From Verrucomicrobiaceae bacterium (GTDB lineage: Bacteria; Verrucomicrobiota; Verrucomicrobiia; Verrucomicrobiales; Verrucomicrobiaceae), in contig JAIXOU010000022.1 of NCBI GenBank assembly GCA_027486585.1, positions 1-42,847 of the forward strand: DNA of 42,847 nucleotides, in the 5' to 3' direction. Below the pieces are notes generated by a model, which was given only the letters and a program-made list of their open reading frames with translations, made no database searches and was not told the DNA's origin. Positions 27,053 through 36,199 of this stretch are shown one piece after another. Numbering within the stretch: position 1 is the first letter of the stretch; each line of letters begins with the position of its first letter. The position numbers and the translations under genes were made by a program.

Positions 27053-28306
27053 TCACGCAGCGAGTTCACCTAGCTTCCCCAACTCCCCATCATGACCCAT
27101 GGAACGGCGGAGGAAATCCTCTGCCTCCTTCGTATTTTTGTTTGGGTCCAAGGGCATACGCATGACCATCTCCATCCCACCAGGCTCCAGGCGGCGTGCG
27201 GTGACGCTGCCGCCATGAAGGTGTAATGTGACATAGCAGGCCATCATATTGACCCCGAAATCGTCGGGCTTTCGACTGCGTGTGTAAAAGGGATCAAAGA
27301 GATTGGCCGCCACATCCTGTGGGCCGCCCCAGGCCCCATTATCAGCAAGCTCAATGATCACAAACTCATCTCCCTGGGCATCTTTTTCGACGTGGGCTTT
27401 AATGAGCACAAAATCACCTTCGTGAAGATGTGTGATTTCCTCGATAAACAGCAACCGCAGCATCTGGCGGAAGCGCTCTCCATGCACTAGCAGCAGTGGG
27501 ACATCTGATTTTATTTGTAAATCAATGCGTAACTTTTTATCCTGAATATGCTGAAGATGCTGTGCCCGTGTTTCCTCCAGTTCAGCAAGCAAATTCAGCT
27601 CATCTTCACGCTTCAGCTTTTTCGCATAGGAGGCATGGGCCAGATTCGTCAGCAGACTCTGTATGCGATCAATCTGAGATTGCGCCTGGCCCTGCATCTC
27701 GATCCAAAAAGAGGGGTCTTTCGGGTAACGTGCGTCGATCTCCTCCATCAACTTCATGGGTGCTAGATCAATAAAAGCCCTCACTACGGTCAGCGCATTG
27801 CGGATATGGTGATTCAGCCCCTCTGCCATGATGCCCATGCCCATGACCTTATCTGTCATCAATTGCGTTCGCAGATTGCCCGCCTTTTCGCGCAGAAACT
27901 TATCACGATCTAGCAGCGCCTGATAGGCCTCCAGTCCTTCTTTGAGCACCTCACCCAGCTTTTCTGGCCCGATCGGCTTATGTAAGTATCGCCAGGCCCT
28001 GCCTTCATTGACCGCTTTAACCGCGCTCTCATAATCCGTATAAGCTGTCACTAGAATGCGGATCACATTGGGCTGCAATCTCCGCGCGCGATCCATCAAC
28101 TCTACACCACTTTCACCAGGCATGCGTTGATCGGTGAGTAGCATGCCGATGCGGGCACCGTGAGTTTCTAGCAGCTTGTAACCATCGGCTGCATTGGTGG
28201 CCGTGTGAATGACATACTCGTCCTCAAAACACTGACGGAAGTAGTGCAGAGCGCGTTCTTCATCATCCACATAAAGGATGTGATGGGGACTGAGGAGAGG
28301 AGTCAT
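27053..28306 (-). CDS. Response regulator with degenerate kinase-like C-terminal domain
   Basis: 417 residues. A receiver domain (about 8-125) has the acidic pair D14/D15, phospho-acceptor D59 in LLTDQRMPG, T87 and K110 in LHKPIG. A coiled linker follows. Residues about 155-395 look like a histidine-kinase core: AEGLNHHIRNAL lines up with [12 protein letters not shown] of the partner kinase (H166), and ELADNGAWGG resembles the DNG box of the ATPase domain. However, the second glycine box is lost (DFGVNMMACY), so ATP binding is doubtful. It may act as a phosphorelay or dimerisation partner rather than a DNA-binding regulator; no output DNA-binding domain is present. Its start overlaps the stop of the upstream sensor kinase (ATGA), so the two are translationally coupled. 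Confidence 0.85.
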   Translation of the reverse strand: MTPLLSPHHILYVDDEERALHYFRQCFEDEYVIHTATNAADGYKLLETHGARIGMLLTDQRMPGESGVELMDRARRLQPNVIRILVTAYTDYESAVKAVNEGRAWRYLHKPIGPEKLGEVLKEGLEAYQALLDRDKFLREKAGNLRTQLMTDKVMGMGIMAEGLNHHIRNALTVVRAFIDLAPMKLMEEIDARYPKDPSFWIEMQGQAQSQIDRIQSLLTNLAHASYAKKLKREDELNLLAELEETRAQHLQHIQDKKLRIDLQIKSDVPLLLVHGERFRQMLRLLFIEEITHLHEGDFVLIKAHVEKDAQGDEFVIIELADNGAWGGPQDVAANLFDPFYTRSRKPDDFGVNMMACYVTLHLHGGSVTARRLEPGGMEMVMRMPLDPNKNTKEAEDFLRRSMGHDGELGKLGELAA

Positions 28307-29784
28307 GAGGCAGCAGCGGGGATTTGAAAATGAAGAATAAATTCTGTGTAAGCACCAAGTTGGCTGGCGGCTTCGATCCGCCCCCCCATGCCCTGCATCA
28401 TGCGGTAGCAGAGGCTCAGTCCCAGGCCCATCCCCTGGCCCACGGCCTTGGTGGTGAAGAAGGGATCAAAGATGCGCTGGAGATGCTCTGCAGGGATTCC
28501 TGAACCATTGTCACGAAGGTACAGTCGGATGCCATTCGCATCCCAATCACTGCTCACGATGACTCTCGGGTTGTCACGTCCTGCCATGGCATCCAGGCTG
28601 TTTTGGATCAGATTGATCAGGATTTGGATGATGTGATTGTCATCTCCGAGTACGATGCAGTTTTCAGGCATCTGCACCAGCAGCTCTGCTTTTGCATCAG
28701 CGACTTGCTTATTCATCAACCGAACTGCTTTTGCCACGGCATGAGATAGATTCACGGGTAGTGCTCCCTTGTTTTCCGGATGCGCAAAGGTGCGTAAATC
28801 AGAAACAATGTTGGCAACACGATCCACGCCTTCCCCAATGTCGAAGAGGATCTGATTCACCGAATCCGCCATTTCAGGCGTCATGCCCTTGGACTTTTTC
28901 TTCAATACAAACAGAGCCGACTTCACGAAGTTCAGTGGATTGTTGATTTCATGCACAATCCCAGCGCTCAGTCGCCCGATGGAGGCCAGCTTTTCACTCT
29001 GCGTAAGTTGCGCTTCCGTTTCCCGCAGGCGTTGTAGCGTTTGGGTCAGCTCTTCATTTCGATTCCGTAATTCTTCACGTTGAGCCTCGACTTTGCAGCG
29101 GTTGACAAATTCCAACAACCGAATCCCATGATGTTGGCGACTCCCGAAATACAGGATCACGCAGGTCAAAAGGATGAATAGCGTGTTATTGATAAAGAGC
29201 CCGATGGATCTCAGATCTCCATTAAAATGCAGGTTCGGTACTGTCGCCGCAAAGTAGCAGGCCAGCACCAGCCCGACTGTCAGACCGATCTCACGAAAGG
29301 TCCAATGAAAGACAAAGGATGTGCCGACCAAACAAAGCATCAACCCAGCGTAATAGCCGGAATTCCCATCGCCCGTCAGGTAAATCATGAGGCAAATGGC
29401 CATTGCTGGCAGCAAAGGCAAAATCACCGGATAAGCCCGATGAAAACGACCTGCCCAGGATCTCTCAAGGGAAAGTAGCAGTGGGATGCATAAGGCCGAG
29501 CACGTCAATCGCAGTACCAGAAAGCTCCATACCTGCTCAGGGTAAGCCAGCCAATCCAACACCGAGCAAAAGGGCACCAGAATCATCACAAACCACGCCC
29601 CGAGTCGCGCATTGCGTAAATTCAGCTCTTGAAGCTCCGCCTCAAAACGCCCCGACCCCTCAGCTGCTTTCATTACCGCTGGATCTGCTGGAGGTGATTG
29701 ACTCTGAATCACTTCCACTCCATCACCCGCCGCATGGAAATGCAGAGGCGTAGTCACTGGAGTCTGGCTAGAAGTGGGAGACAT
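28303..29784 (-). CDS. Membrane sensor histidine kinase
   Basis: 493 residues. An N-terminal cytoplasmic stretch (1-60), about six membrane helices (about 62-214), a coiled coil (about 230-262), then a HisKA domain with H278 in [12 protein letters not shown] and a HATPase domain with N box [18 protein letters not shown] and GMGLGLSL. All catalytic boxes are intact. It autophosphorylates and probably passes phosphate to D59 of the co-encoded regulator, whose ATG overlaps its stop. The membrane part resembles no sensor domain I can name, so the signal is unknown. The promoter must lie in the 116-base gap to the divergent lipoate-ligase family gene. Confidence 0.93.
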   Translation of the reverse strand: MSPTSSQTPVTTPLHFHAAGDGVEVIQSQSPPADPAVMKAAEGSGRFEAELQELNLRNARLGAWFVMILVPFCSVLDWLAYPEQVWSFLVLRLTCSALCIPLLLSLERSWAGRFHRAYPVILPLLPAMAICLMIYLTGDGNSGYYAGLMLCLVGTSFVFHWTFREIGLTVGLVLACYFAATVPNLHFNGDLRSIGLFINNTLFILLTCVILYFGSRQHHGIRLLEFVNRCKVEAQREELRNRNEELTQTLQRLRETEAQLTQSEKLASIGRLSAGIVHEINNPLNFVKSALFVLKKKSKGMTPEMADSVNQILFDIGEGVDRVANIVSDLRTFAHPENKGALPVNLSHAVAKAVRLMNKQVADAKAELLVQMPENCIVLGDDNHIIQILINLIQNSLDAMAGRDNPRVIVSSDWDANGIRLYLRDNGSGIPAEHLQRIFDPFFTTKAVGQGMGLGLSLCYRMMQGMGGRIEAASQLGAYTEFILHFQIPAAAS

Positions 29785-29900
29785 TTATGGAAAGTATCAT
29801 TATTATACTCATCTTAAATATCAGTGCAACCTCTGTTTTCCCTCTCTATGCAGCGTGGAATCCCCAATGACAAGCGTCTCCTGCTAGCCATCATTCCAAC

Positions 29901-30596
29901 GTGGACTTTGGAGAACCTTTTTTTGATCAGCTCATCCTGCACCTCGACGGCACTCACTCGGGGCCGATGAACATGGCGGTGGATCAGGCCTGGCTGGAGC
30001 ACAGCACAGTTCCAGTGCTGCGCATTTATACCTGGGACCAGCCGACGGCGACGCTTGGCTACGCGCAAAATTTAGCCAAACTCCAGGAGGCACTGCCTGC
30101 TTGGCCGATTGTCCGGCGCTGGACGGGTGGCGGGGTGGTCTTGCATCAGGACGACTACACTTACTCGGTGATCGTCCCTGCCAGCGACTCTTGGGCGCAA
30201 ACTTCAGCGGTAGAGAGTTATCGCCGCATCCACGGATCCCTAGCAGACGCGCTGACCCATCATGGACAAAAAGGCTGCCGACTCGCCACGCCCGAGGATG
30301 TGATCGAGGCGCCTTTTTGTTTTGTGGCACCGGCCGTGCACGATGTCATCCGTGGCCCAGTCAAGGTGGCAGGTGCAGGGCAACGGCGCGGAAAGCTGGG
30401 TCTGCTCCATCAGGGTAGCGTGCAGCAGGTGCAGATTCAGCCTGATTTTTGGCCTCAATGGGCAGCGCAGTTGGCCAGAGAAGTGCTGACCATCACCACG
30501 GCTCCAGCGCCTATTTTGACCCGCGCTCAGGAACTGGAGGCCAAGCGCTTTTCTCTCTCCCAATGGCTGACCGAGCGCGATGACTTACTCTCCTGA
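29901..30596 (+). CDS. Lipoate--protein ligase / octanoyltransferase family protein
   Basis: 231 residues from a GTG at 29901, the only in-frame start before an upstream stop at 29868. The BPL/LplA/LipB catalytic fold is shown by GPMNMAVDQAW (about 21-31), RRWTGGGVVLH (72-82) and the lysine motif GPVKVAGAGQRRGK (K155). C140 in APFCFVAP lies where LipM-type octanoyltransferases have their catalytic cysteine, so transfer of octanoate to carrier proteins is as likely as lipoate ligation; the sequence alone does not decide. It is shorter than typical LplA (about 330), lacking the C-terminal accessory domain. The next gene starts 6 bases after its stop. Confidence 0.8.
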   Translation: MDFGEPFFDQLILHLDGTHSGPMNMAVDQAWLEHSTVPVLRIYTWDQPTATLGYAQNLAKLQEALPAWPIVRRWTGGGVVLHQDDYTYSVIVPASDSWAQTSAVESYRRIHGSLADALTHHGQKGCRLATPEDVIEAPFCFVAPAVHDVIRGPVKVAGAGQRRGKLGLLHQGSVQQVQIQPDFWPQWAAQLAREVLTITTAPAPILTRAQELEAKRFSLSQWLTERDDLLS

Positions 30597-30602
30597 TTCA
30601 CC

Positions 30603-30953
30603 ATGCTCATCTTCGTTTACGGCACACTGAAGCGCGGACACTCCAATCATGGCTACCTGAGGGGGCAGACCTTCATTGACCTAGCCACCACAGAGCCACG
30701 GTATCGTCTCTACGATTTAGGCGGTTACCCAGGCATGATTTTAGATACAAGCCACGGCACCAGCATCCATGGCGAAGTCTGGGACATCGACGACGCCTGT
30801 CTGAAACAGCTCGATGAACTAGAAGGCACGGAAATAGGCGAGTATGTGCGCGAGTCCATCCCATTGCTGCCGCCATTTCAGGACCAACTTGTGCAGGGCT
30901 ACCGTTATCTGATGGACGTCTCCGCAGCCCCGGAACTTGGGGACTGCTGGTAG
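30603..30953 (+). CDS. Gamma-glutamylcyclotransferase-like (YtfP/GGACT) protein
   Basis: 116 residues. The VYGTLKRG phosphate-loop-like motif (5-12), a GYPGMIL segment (41-47), HGEVWDI and LDELEG with the probable catalytic Glu (E74) place it in the GGCT-like family. Members cleave gamma-glutamyl amines to 5-oxoproline, but many bacterial ones are uncharacterised. It is 6 bases behind the lipoate-ligase family gene, so cotranscription is likely, although no functional link between them is known to me. Its stop codon abuts the stop codon of metX on the other strand with no base between. Confidence 0.85.
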   Translation: MLIFVYGTLKRGHSNHGYLRGQTFIDLATTEPRYRLYDLGGYPGMILDTSHGTSIHGEVWDIDDACLKQLDELEGTEIGEYVRESIPLLPPFQDQLVQGYRYLMDVSAAPELGDCW

Positions 30954-32186
30954 TCACTCCACTTCCTGCACATCATCCAGAGACGATTTCTGCCAGCGGC
31001 CTTCCAGCGTGTAGACGAGATGTGGCGTGTAGAGCTGCGGCTCGAGAAGGAAAGAATCATGACCCTTATCTGAATGAACGGTGATGTGCATGCAGGAGAC
31101 ATTCGACTTTTCTAGGGCTGCGACCATCTCGGCCTGCTCCTCAGGATAAAAGCAGAAATCGGAATCGATGCTAAAGATCAGGTAGTGATGCCCAGCCGCA
31201 CGACTGATCGCAAACAAGTCCTCATAGCTCTCCACGCCCGCATCTTTGAGCGGATCATAGCGTAGCCACATGTTGATGATGCGCAGGTAGGCATTGGCAT
31301 CGAAGCGTTTCACAAATTTTTTTCCCTGATGCAGCATGTAGCTTTCCACATTGTGCCCGACCTTATACCAGGACAGCTGACCATTCGGCTGAGACACCGT
31401 CTGACGCGCGCGATTTTCGATCGCATCAAGGTGCACAAAAGTCTTGTGAGAGATCATGCGGGCTAAAGCCAGCCCATACTCTGGCGCTGGGCCATCATAA
31501 TACTCGCCACCTTTGAAATGCGGATCATTTTCGATGGCCAGGACCTGCTCAAACAAGGTCAAACGCGTCAGCACCGTTGTGCGCAGACCCGTGGCTACTG
31601 GCATGACAATCTTCACCCGTTGGGGAAACAGAGTCGCGAAATTGATCGCTAAAAGTCCACCCACAGAAGCACCGATCACCGCGAGTAAGGTCGAGATGCC
31701 CAAATGATCCAACAACCCCGCCTGACTGCGCACCACATCACTCGATAACACCGACGGGAAATCTTTCCCATAGGGTTTCCCCGTCGCCGGATTGATTGAA
31801 GCCGGCCCACTGCTGCCATAGCAGCCACCCAGATAATTCACACAAATCACGCAGTATCGGTTCGTATCCAAAGCCTTGCCAGGTCCGACGAAAAGATTCC
31901 ACCAGCCTTGCTTGATATCGTCCGTCCAGCGCTCATCCGTGCCGGGCACATCAGGTGTCATGCCTGCGGCATGTTGGCTGCCTGACAGCGCATGGAAGAG
32001 CAGAATCGCATTCGACTTCTCATCATTCAGCTTCCCATAGACCTCATAGGCCAATGTAATGCCAGGGAGTGTTTCACCTGTGCCAAACACAAACGGCTCT
32101 GCTGCTGAGCCGAGCTGGAAAAATTGAGTTGCGGTGACGCCGAGACCTTTAGACATAAGAGAGGACAAAGCAGAGCCCAGCCCCAT
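30954..32186 (-). CDS. metX: Homoserine O-acetyltransferase (MetX-like)
   Basis: 410 residues from the ATG at 32186. Alpha/beta hydrolase fold with the MetX marks HALSGSQHAAG, GWWNLFVGPGKALDT, VNYLGGCYGSSGPASINPAT and GKPYGKDFP. The nucleophile elbow is IGASVGG (near residue 190) where most MetX proteins have GGSMGG; the Asp in SIDSDFCFYP and His in SDKGHDSFLLE complete the triad. It activates homoserine with acetyl- (or succinyl-) CoA for methionine synthesis. The frame is open two codons further to a TTG, and an ATG at 32156 is also possible. It is 9 bases downstream of a lipoprotein gene in the same direction. No metY or metW is adjacent. Confidence 0.88.
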   Translation of the reverse strand: MGLGSALSSLMSKGLGVTATQFFQLGSAAEPFVFGTGETLPGITLAYEVYGKLNDEKSNAILLFHALSGSQHAAGMTPDVPGTDERWTDDIKQGWWNLFVGPGKALDTNRYCVICVNYLGGCYGSSGPASINPATGKPYGKDFPSVLSSDVVRSQAGLLDHLGISTLLAVIGASVGGLLAINFATLFPQRVKIVMPVATGLRTTVLTRLTLFEQVLAIENDPHFKGGEYYDGPAPEYGLALARMISHKTFVHLDAIENRARQTVSQPNGQLSWYKVGHNVESYMLHQGKKFVKRFDANAYLRIINMWLRYDPLKDAGVESYEDLFAISRAAGHHYLIFSIDSDFCFYPEEQAEMVAALEKSNVSCMHITVHSDKGHDSFLLEPQLYTPHLVYTLEGRWQKSSLDDVQEVE

Positions 32187-32195
32187 GGTCAACGA

Positions 32196-32717
32196 TCAAG
32201 GATTGGCCGCAGGCTTCCAATTCCCGTCCAGCACAGGCCCCGCCTTGGCCGTAAACGTCCCGTTTAAGTCCGTCACCGTCCATGTTTGACGTTGGAAAAG
32301 CTTCTTGTATGACCAACCGACCTCGTATTCCCATTCGTTACCCTTTGTCTGCTTCATCGTGCGGATCTGAATCACAAAGGAGGCCACACGTAAGTCTGGG
32401 TCTACGATCATGTTGTCGGGCGGCACCACCGCTAAAACACTCGCGCTGACCATACGCACCTTCATGTCCGCAAAGCGCTTCATGAACGGCACACTCGCCG
32501 GCGTGAAGTCACGCCCTAAAATAATCTCGCCGAGGGAGATCGAGTAACTTTTCGTCACTCCAGGATTCACATCCGGCAGCGTTCGGATGATTTCTCGGAC
32601 TAGGGCTTCCGTCGCTGACGTCTCATACGAGGCCAAAGAGACTCCCTCACGGTCCACCGGACCACAAGAAGTCAAAAACAACGCCATCGCGATTCCCCAT
32701 CCAAAGCATTTCATCAT
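32196..32717 (-). CDS. Hypothetical lipoprotein
   Basis: 173 residues from the ATG at 32717 (a GTG lies five codons upstream). A signal sequence ends in the lipobox LTSC (Cys near 18), so it is probably a lipid-anchored periplasmic or outer-membrane protein. The mature part (about 155 residues) contains [38 protein letters not shown] and a tryptophan-bearing C-terminus ([23 protein letters not shown]). I do not recognise a family. It lies between alkC and metX with gaps of 42 and 9 bases, in a row of four minus-strand genes. Function unknown. Confidence 0.75.
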   Translation of the reverse strand: MMKCFGWGIAMALFLTSCGPVDREGVSLASYETSATEALVREIIRTLPDVNPGVTKSYSISLGEIILGRDFTPASVPFMKRFADMKVRMVSASVLAVVPPDNMIVDPDLRVASFVIQIRTMKQTKGNEWEYEVGWSYKKLFQRQTWTVTDLNGTFTAKAGPVLDGNWKPAANP

Positions 32718-32759
32718 GGCTGTCCATGCCACGGATTTTTGACCTTCGCAACGTCCTGA

Positions 32760-33863
32760 TCACAGCACCAGATCAAAGCCTGCTGTCGCTAAACGCTCAC
32801 CATTGATCTGAAGCTCGATCCGATGATGCCCCGCGTGATGCTTTCGCGTGCTAAAATCACGGATGACTTGGGTTTTGCTCAGCACCACCTTTTGCTGAGC
32901 CGCCAGCTCCAGTTCCGTCCATTTAAACACCTTTTCAAACGCCACGCCACGCGCTTTCACGTAGTGCACGATGTAATCCACCGCCAGCCGCTGAGACTTG
33001 GACGACTCGGAAGTGAGCTCGGCCTCTATTTTTAAGCGATCCCCCAGCTTGATCTCCCTAGCAGACAAAGTCAGCCCGACGAATACAGCCGCTTTTTTGC
33101 CAAACCCAAACAACTTCAAAGCCCGTGGATCACCCCGCTTGATGAGCGTACGGCAGGCGTGGCGGGCGATCCATGCCTGCGTTTCTTGAGTCATATCCCA
33201 GCTCTCTAACCGACTCAAAACCCATTCGGGATGGTCCTTCGTGATGTCGTTGAGATGATTGGCGACAGAACGTCGCACATAGAGTGACTCGTCTTCTTTT
33301 AAAGCCTCCAAGATGTCTGCGCAGGGTTCTGGATCACGCACCAGCTCCTTCAGTTTCAGGCCCCAGGGCAGGCGTGGTCGTGATCCTTCACTGGCCAGCC
33401 GACGCACATGTTCATTCTCGTCCGTCGCCCAGTTGCGTATGAATTTCAGAGCTCTGGATAAATCTTTTTGAAGAAACGCCCGCACCGCAAACTCGGCCGA
33501 ACCATGAGGCGTGAAAAACCGCAGCGCCTCCATAGAAAAGTCAAACTCGTCCAAGCCATACGTCGCCACAAAATCACTGAGAAAAATCGCCACAAACGAA
33601 TGCTCCATCCGTGGAGCTAGCTTTTGTAGAACACTCACCTTTTGCTGGAACTTGCCTGGTAAAGCAGCCTCTGCCGCCACAGCGCACTCATGCAGCCGCT
33701 GCATGAGACTTCGTTCGGCCAGTCCTGTCAGCGTCTGCTTCAGGAAGCGCTCTTCGTCAAACTTGGTCGAAATCGTCGCCAACTCGCCAGCGATGAAGCG
33801 GTAGCGCTTTTCATCAAACCAGTCTTTGAGCTGGGCGGGAAGAGGTTCGGCGGCGGCAGGCAT
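32760..33863 (-). CDS. alkC: AlkC-type DNA glycosylase with C-terminal Ig-like domain
   Basis: 367 residues. The N-terminal two thirds are HEAT-like helical repeats typical of the AlkC/AlkD superfamily, with the diagnostic blocks VRRLASEGSRPRLPWGLKL, DPEPCADILEALKEDESLYV and RRSVANHLNDITKDHPEWV. Residues about 270-367 are beta-rich and look like the Ig-like domain found at the C-terminus of a subset of AlkC proteins and reported to be needed for activity. The enzyme removes alkylated bases such as 3-methyladenine without base flipping. Upstream is the cyclase gene (51 bases), downstream the lipoprotein gene. A start at ATG 33863 fits. Confidence 0.88.
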   Translation of the reverse strand: MPAAAEPLPAQLKDWFDEKRYRFIAGELATISTKFDEERFLKQTLTGLAERSLMQRLHECAVAAEAALPGKFQQKVSVLQKLAPRMEHSFVAIFLSDFVATYGLDEFDFSMEALRFFTPHGSAEFAVRAFLQKDLSRALKFIRNWATDENEHVRRLASEGSRPRLPWGLKLKELVRDPEPCADILEALKEDESLYVRRSVANHLNDITKDHPEWVLSRLESWDMTQETQAWIARHACRTLIKRGDPRALKLFGFGKKAAVFVGLTLSAREIKLGDRLKIEAELTSESSKSQRLAVDYIVHYVKARGVAFEKVFKWTELELAAQQKVVLSKTQVIRDFSTRKHHAGHHRIELQINGERLATAGFDLVL

Positions 33864-33914
33864 GGAGTTTTAGACTTCATCCTGTGTAACCACGAAATAT
33901 CATGGCAGCCAGTG

Positions 33915-36098
33915 TCATTTGGTCTTCATGATGAACACACCTGTCCAATCCGTCGGCGGCTGAGTGATGAGGTCGGCACAGCGTTGAAGGTACATTTGTG
34001 TGAGCGAGTCATTCAGACCCTCTTGACTGGCCTGAGTGAAGGCGTTTGTTGCTGCCGTAAAGTTTCCTTGTCGATACAAGAGCACGCCTTGTTCAAACTC
34101 TGCTAGACCTGCCGGATTGTCAGCTCCGAGCGGTCCCACGACGCTAAAGACCTCCACCGGTTGGGACTTGCCTTTCACGGCGACGAGATCGGCGGTTCGG
34201 CAGACAAAGCGATCCTGAATGTGAGTGTGAACGCTTTCACTGACGATGAGATCTACGCCATACTGCTTGGTGATACTCTCTAGCCGTGAGGCCAGATTCA
34301 CGGCATCTCCAATGACCGTGAGGTCCATCTTTTCATAGGGTGCCTCTGAGCCGATATTCCCGACGATGACCTCGCCCTGATGAATGCCCATACCAAACTG
34401 CAACTCTCCGATACCTTCCCTACGCCAACCGGCATTTAGCTCTCGCAAGGCTTGGCGCATGTCTAGTGCCGCAGTCACAGCTTGAATGGCATTCTGCCTT
34501 CGGTTCACCACGCTGCCCTGATCACTCGCGCTACCCCAGAGGGCCATGACGGCGTCACCGATAAATTTGTCCACCAGTCCCCGGTTCTGAAATACACAGG
34601 CGACCATGCGACTGAGGTATTGGTTTAACTGAGTGACCACCTGTTGAGGCGTCATGTTTTCCGACATGCTGGTAAAGCCGCGCACGTCGGAGAAGAATAT
34701 CGTCACGGTGCGCTCCACGCCACCAAGCGTGCTGTAAAGACTTTCACGATCTGCGAGTAGTTCATCTACAAACTCAGGCGCTGTGTAACGAGTGAGGAAG
34801 CGCTGAAGCTTGCGTGATTCGCGCCTCTGGAGCACCAGATTCCCGGTAAGTCCACTGATTCCACTCAGAGTCAACCCCATGAGAAACGGGTAGGAACCGC
34901 ACTCCAGATTAAGCCAGTCAAAACAGCCTGCGCATAGCCACTGCCAAGTGAGGGCGACTGTGGCCAGCGTTACTACACACAGGATCGGAGTTCGCAGACT
35001 AGATAAAATGCACCATGCCAGCAGTGCCGCGAATAGAATGCTGAGCGGTCGAAACCAAAGTGGCGCTTCATGTATGAACGACTGCGAAAGAAGAGCCGCC
35101 ACCGCATGAGCATGCACCTGCACGCCGGGAATTTTGCCGACGGGCGTCTTCTGGATGTCTTGCAGATCTGTGGCGACAGCTCCGATGAGGACTGTTTTCC
35201 CTCGAAATATTTCCCCTTTGCCCAAATTAGCCTCCCACATGCTGGGGATGAACATTTCAAACAGGGAGAGAGCAGGGTAGGCATTAGCCTCACAGAATCG
35301 GAGGCGGGATGCAGGTGGGAGCGTGCTCAGATCGATAGGCGCGATATTACGCGCCATTAAGAGACTAGCGCTTGGATGCCGTTTGTCCTTGGGATTTGGC
35401 AGAGTCTCGTAGCCGCTTTGTAGTGACTCGGCTTCGGCCGCTGTGACCTGCCAATTCACACGACGGATGCATTCATCATTTTCAGGCCAGAGCGTAAGTA
35501 GTCCGAGATTTGCCAGATCTGGATTCGGTCCGGTCACGGCAGGTGTCGGTAGCATGAGCGCGGTGGAGGTAGCTTTGCCGATGGTTGAGTCCTCAAACTT
35601 CATGCCTAGGACCACTTTGCCACGATGACGCTCCAGGGCCTCACGCAGCATCCGATCATTTTCAGGTTTGTCTGAGGGACTCTTAAAGGTAACGTCCATG
35701 AAGACCTGGCGCGCACCGGCCTCAAACAGGCGGTCCAAGATATATGCCCAGGCTTGGCGTGGCCAGGGCCATTGTTTTTGCATCGCTTGAAGTGCGGGTG
35801 ATGCCTCAATATCCTCTGGCCAGGCACCATCGAGCTTCAGACTGGCGTCATCAATGCCAAGCACCACCAGGTCTTTGTTTGCAGGTGTCTTTCTGCCCTT
35901 GAGATGCAGTGCATCCAGGGTCAGCCGCTCACGCGATTCCAACCAAGAGCGTGATTCCGGCAGCTCATAGAGAAGCGCCACGAGCACAGCGGATAATATA
36001 ACAAGTGCAGAGATGACGCGGAAATCCCCTCGGCGACGAGGAGTTTGTTTGGCTTTTTGGCCGACATTTGACGATGAGAGTGATGGCCGTTCTTTCAA
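33915..36098 (-). CDS. CHASE2-domain adenylate/guanylate cyclase
   Basis: 727 residues from a TTG at 36098; I see no in-frame ATG. One N-terminal membrane helix (about 29-45), an extracytoplasmic CHASE2 sensor (about 55-345, with VVLGIDDASL and VLIGAVATDLQD), three membrane helices (about 350-420) and a class III cyclase domain (about 463-640). The metal-binding aspartates are D471 (FFSDVRGFT) and D515 (KFIGDAVMALWG), and the base-selecting K511 suggests ATP. LTVIGDAVNLASRLES is intact. A C-terminal TPR-like tail (about 665-727) follows. It makes cAMP (or cGMP) in response to an unknown periplasmic signal. It is divergent from an outer-membrane barrel and a FecR-domain gene, a neighbourhood that recurs with CHASE2 proteins. 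Confidence 0.9.
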   Translation of the reverse strand: MKERPSLSSSNVGQKAKQTPRRRGDFRVISALVILSAVLVALLYELPESRSWLESRERLTLDALHLKGRKTPANKDLVVLGIDDASLKLDGAWPEDIEASPALQAMQKQWPWPRQAWAYILDRLFEAGARQVFMDVTFKSPSDKPENDRMLREALERHRGKVVLGMKFEDSTIGKATSTALMLPTPAVTGPNPDLANLGLLTLWPENDECIRRVNWQVTAAEAESLQSGYETLPNPKDKRHPSASLLMARNIAPIDLSTLPPASRLRFCEANAYPALSLFEMFIPSMWEANLGKGEIFRGKTVLIGAVATDLQDIQKTPVGKIPGVQVHAHAVAALLSQSFIHEAPLWFRPLSILFAALLAWCILSSLRTPILCVVTLATVALTWQWLCAGCFDWLNLECGSYPFLMGLTLSGISGLTGNLVLQRRESRKLQRFLTRYTAPEFVDELLADRESLYSTLGGVERTVTIFFSDVRGFTSMSENMTPQQVVTQLNQYLSRMVACVFQNRGLVDKFIGDAVMALWGSASDQGSVVNRRQNAIQAVTAALDMRQALRELNAGWRREGIGELQFGMGIHQGEVIVGNIGSEAPYEKMDLTVIGDAVNLASRLESITKQYGVDLIVSESVHTHIQDRFVCRTADLVAVKGKSQPVEVFSVVGPLGADNPAGLAEFEQGVLLYRQGNFTAATNAFTQASQEGLNDSLTQMYLQRCADLITQPPTDWTGVFIMKTK

Positions 36099-36199
36099 AG
36101 CGGGAGACTTATCATGTGTGCGTTGAAATTGAAATACTAGCTTGGCAAGTACGTTCTTAAGAAGTCAAAGTTCAAAAAATCTAGAACTCACTTCTCCCC

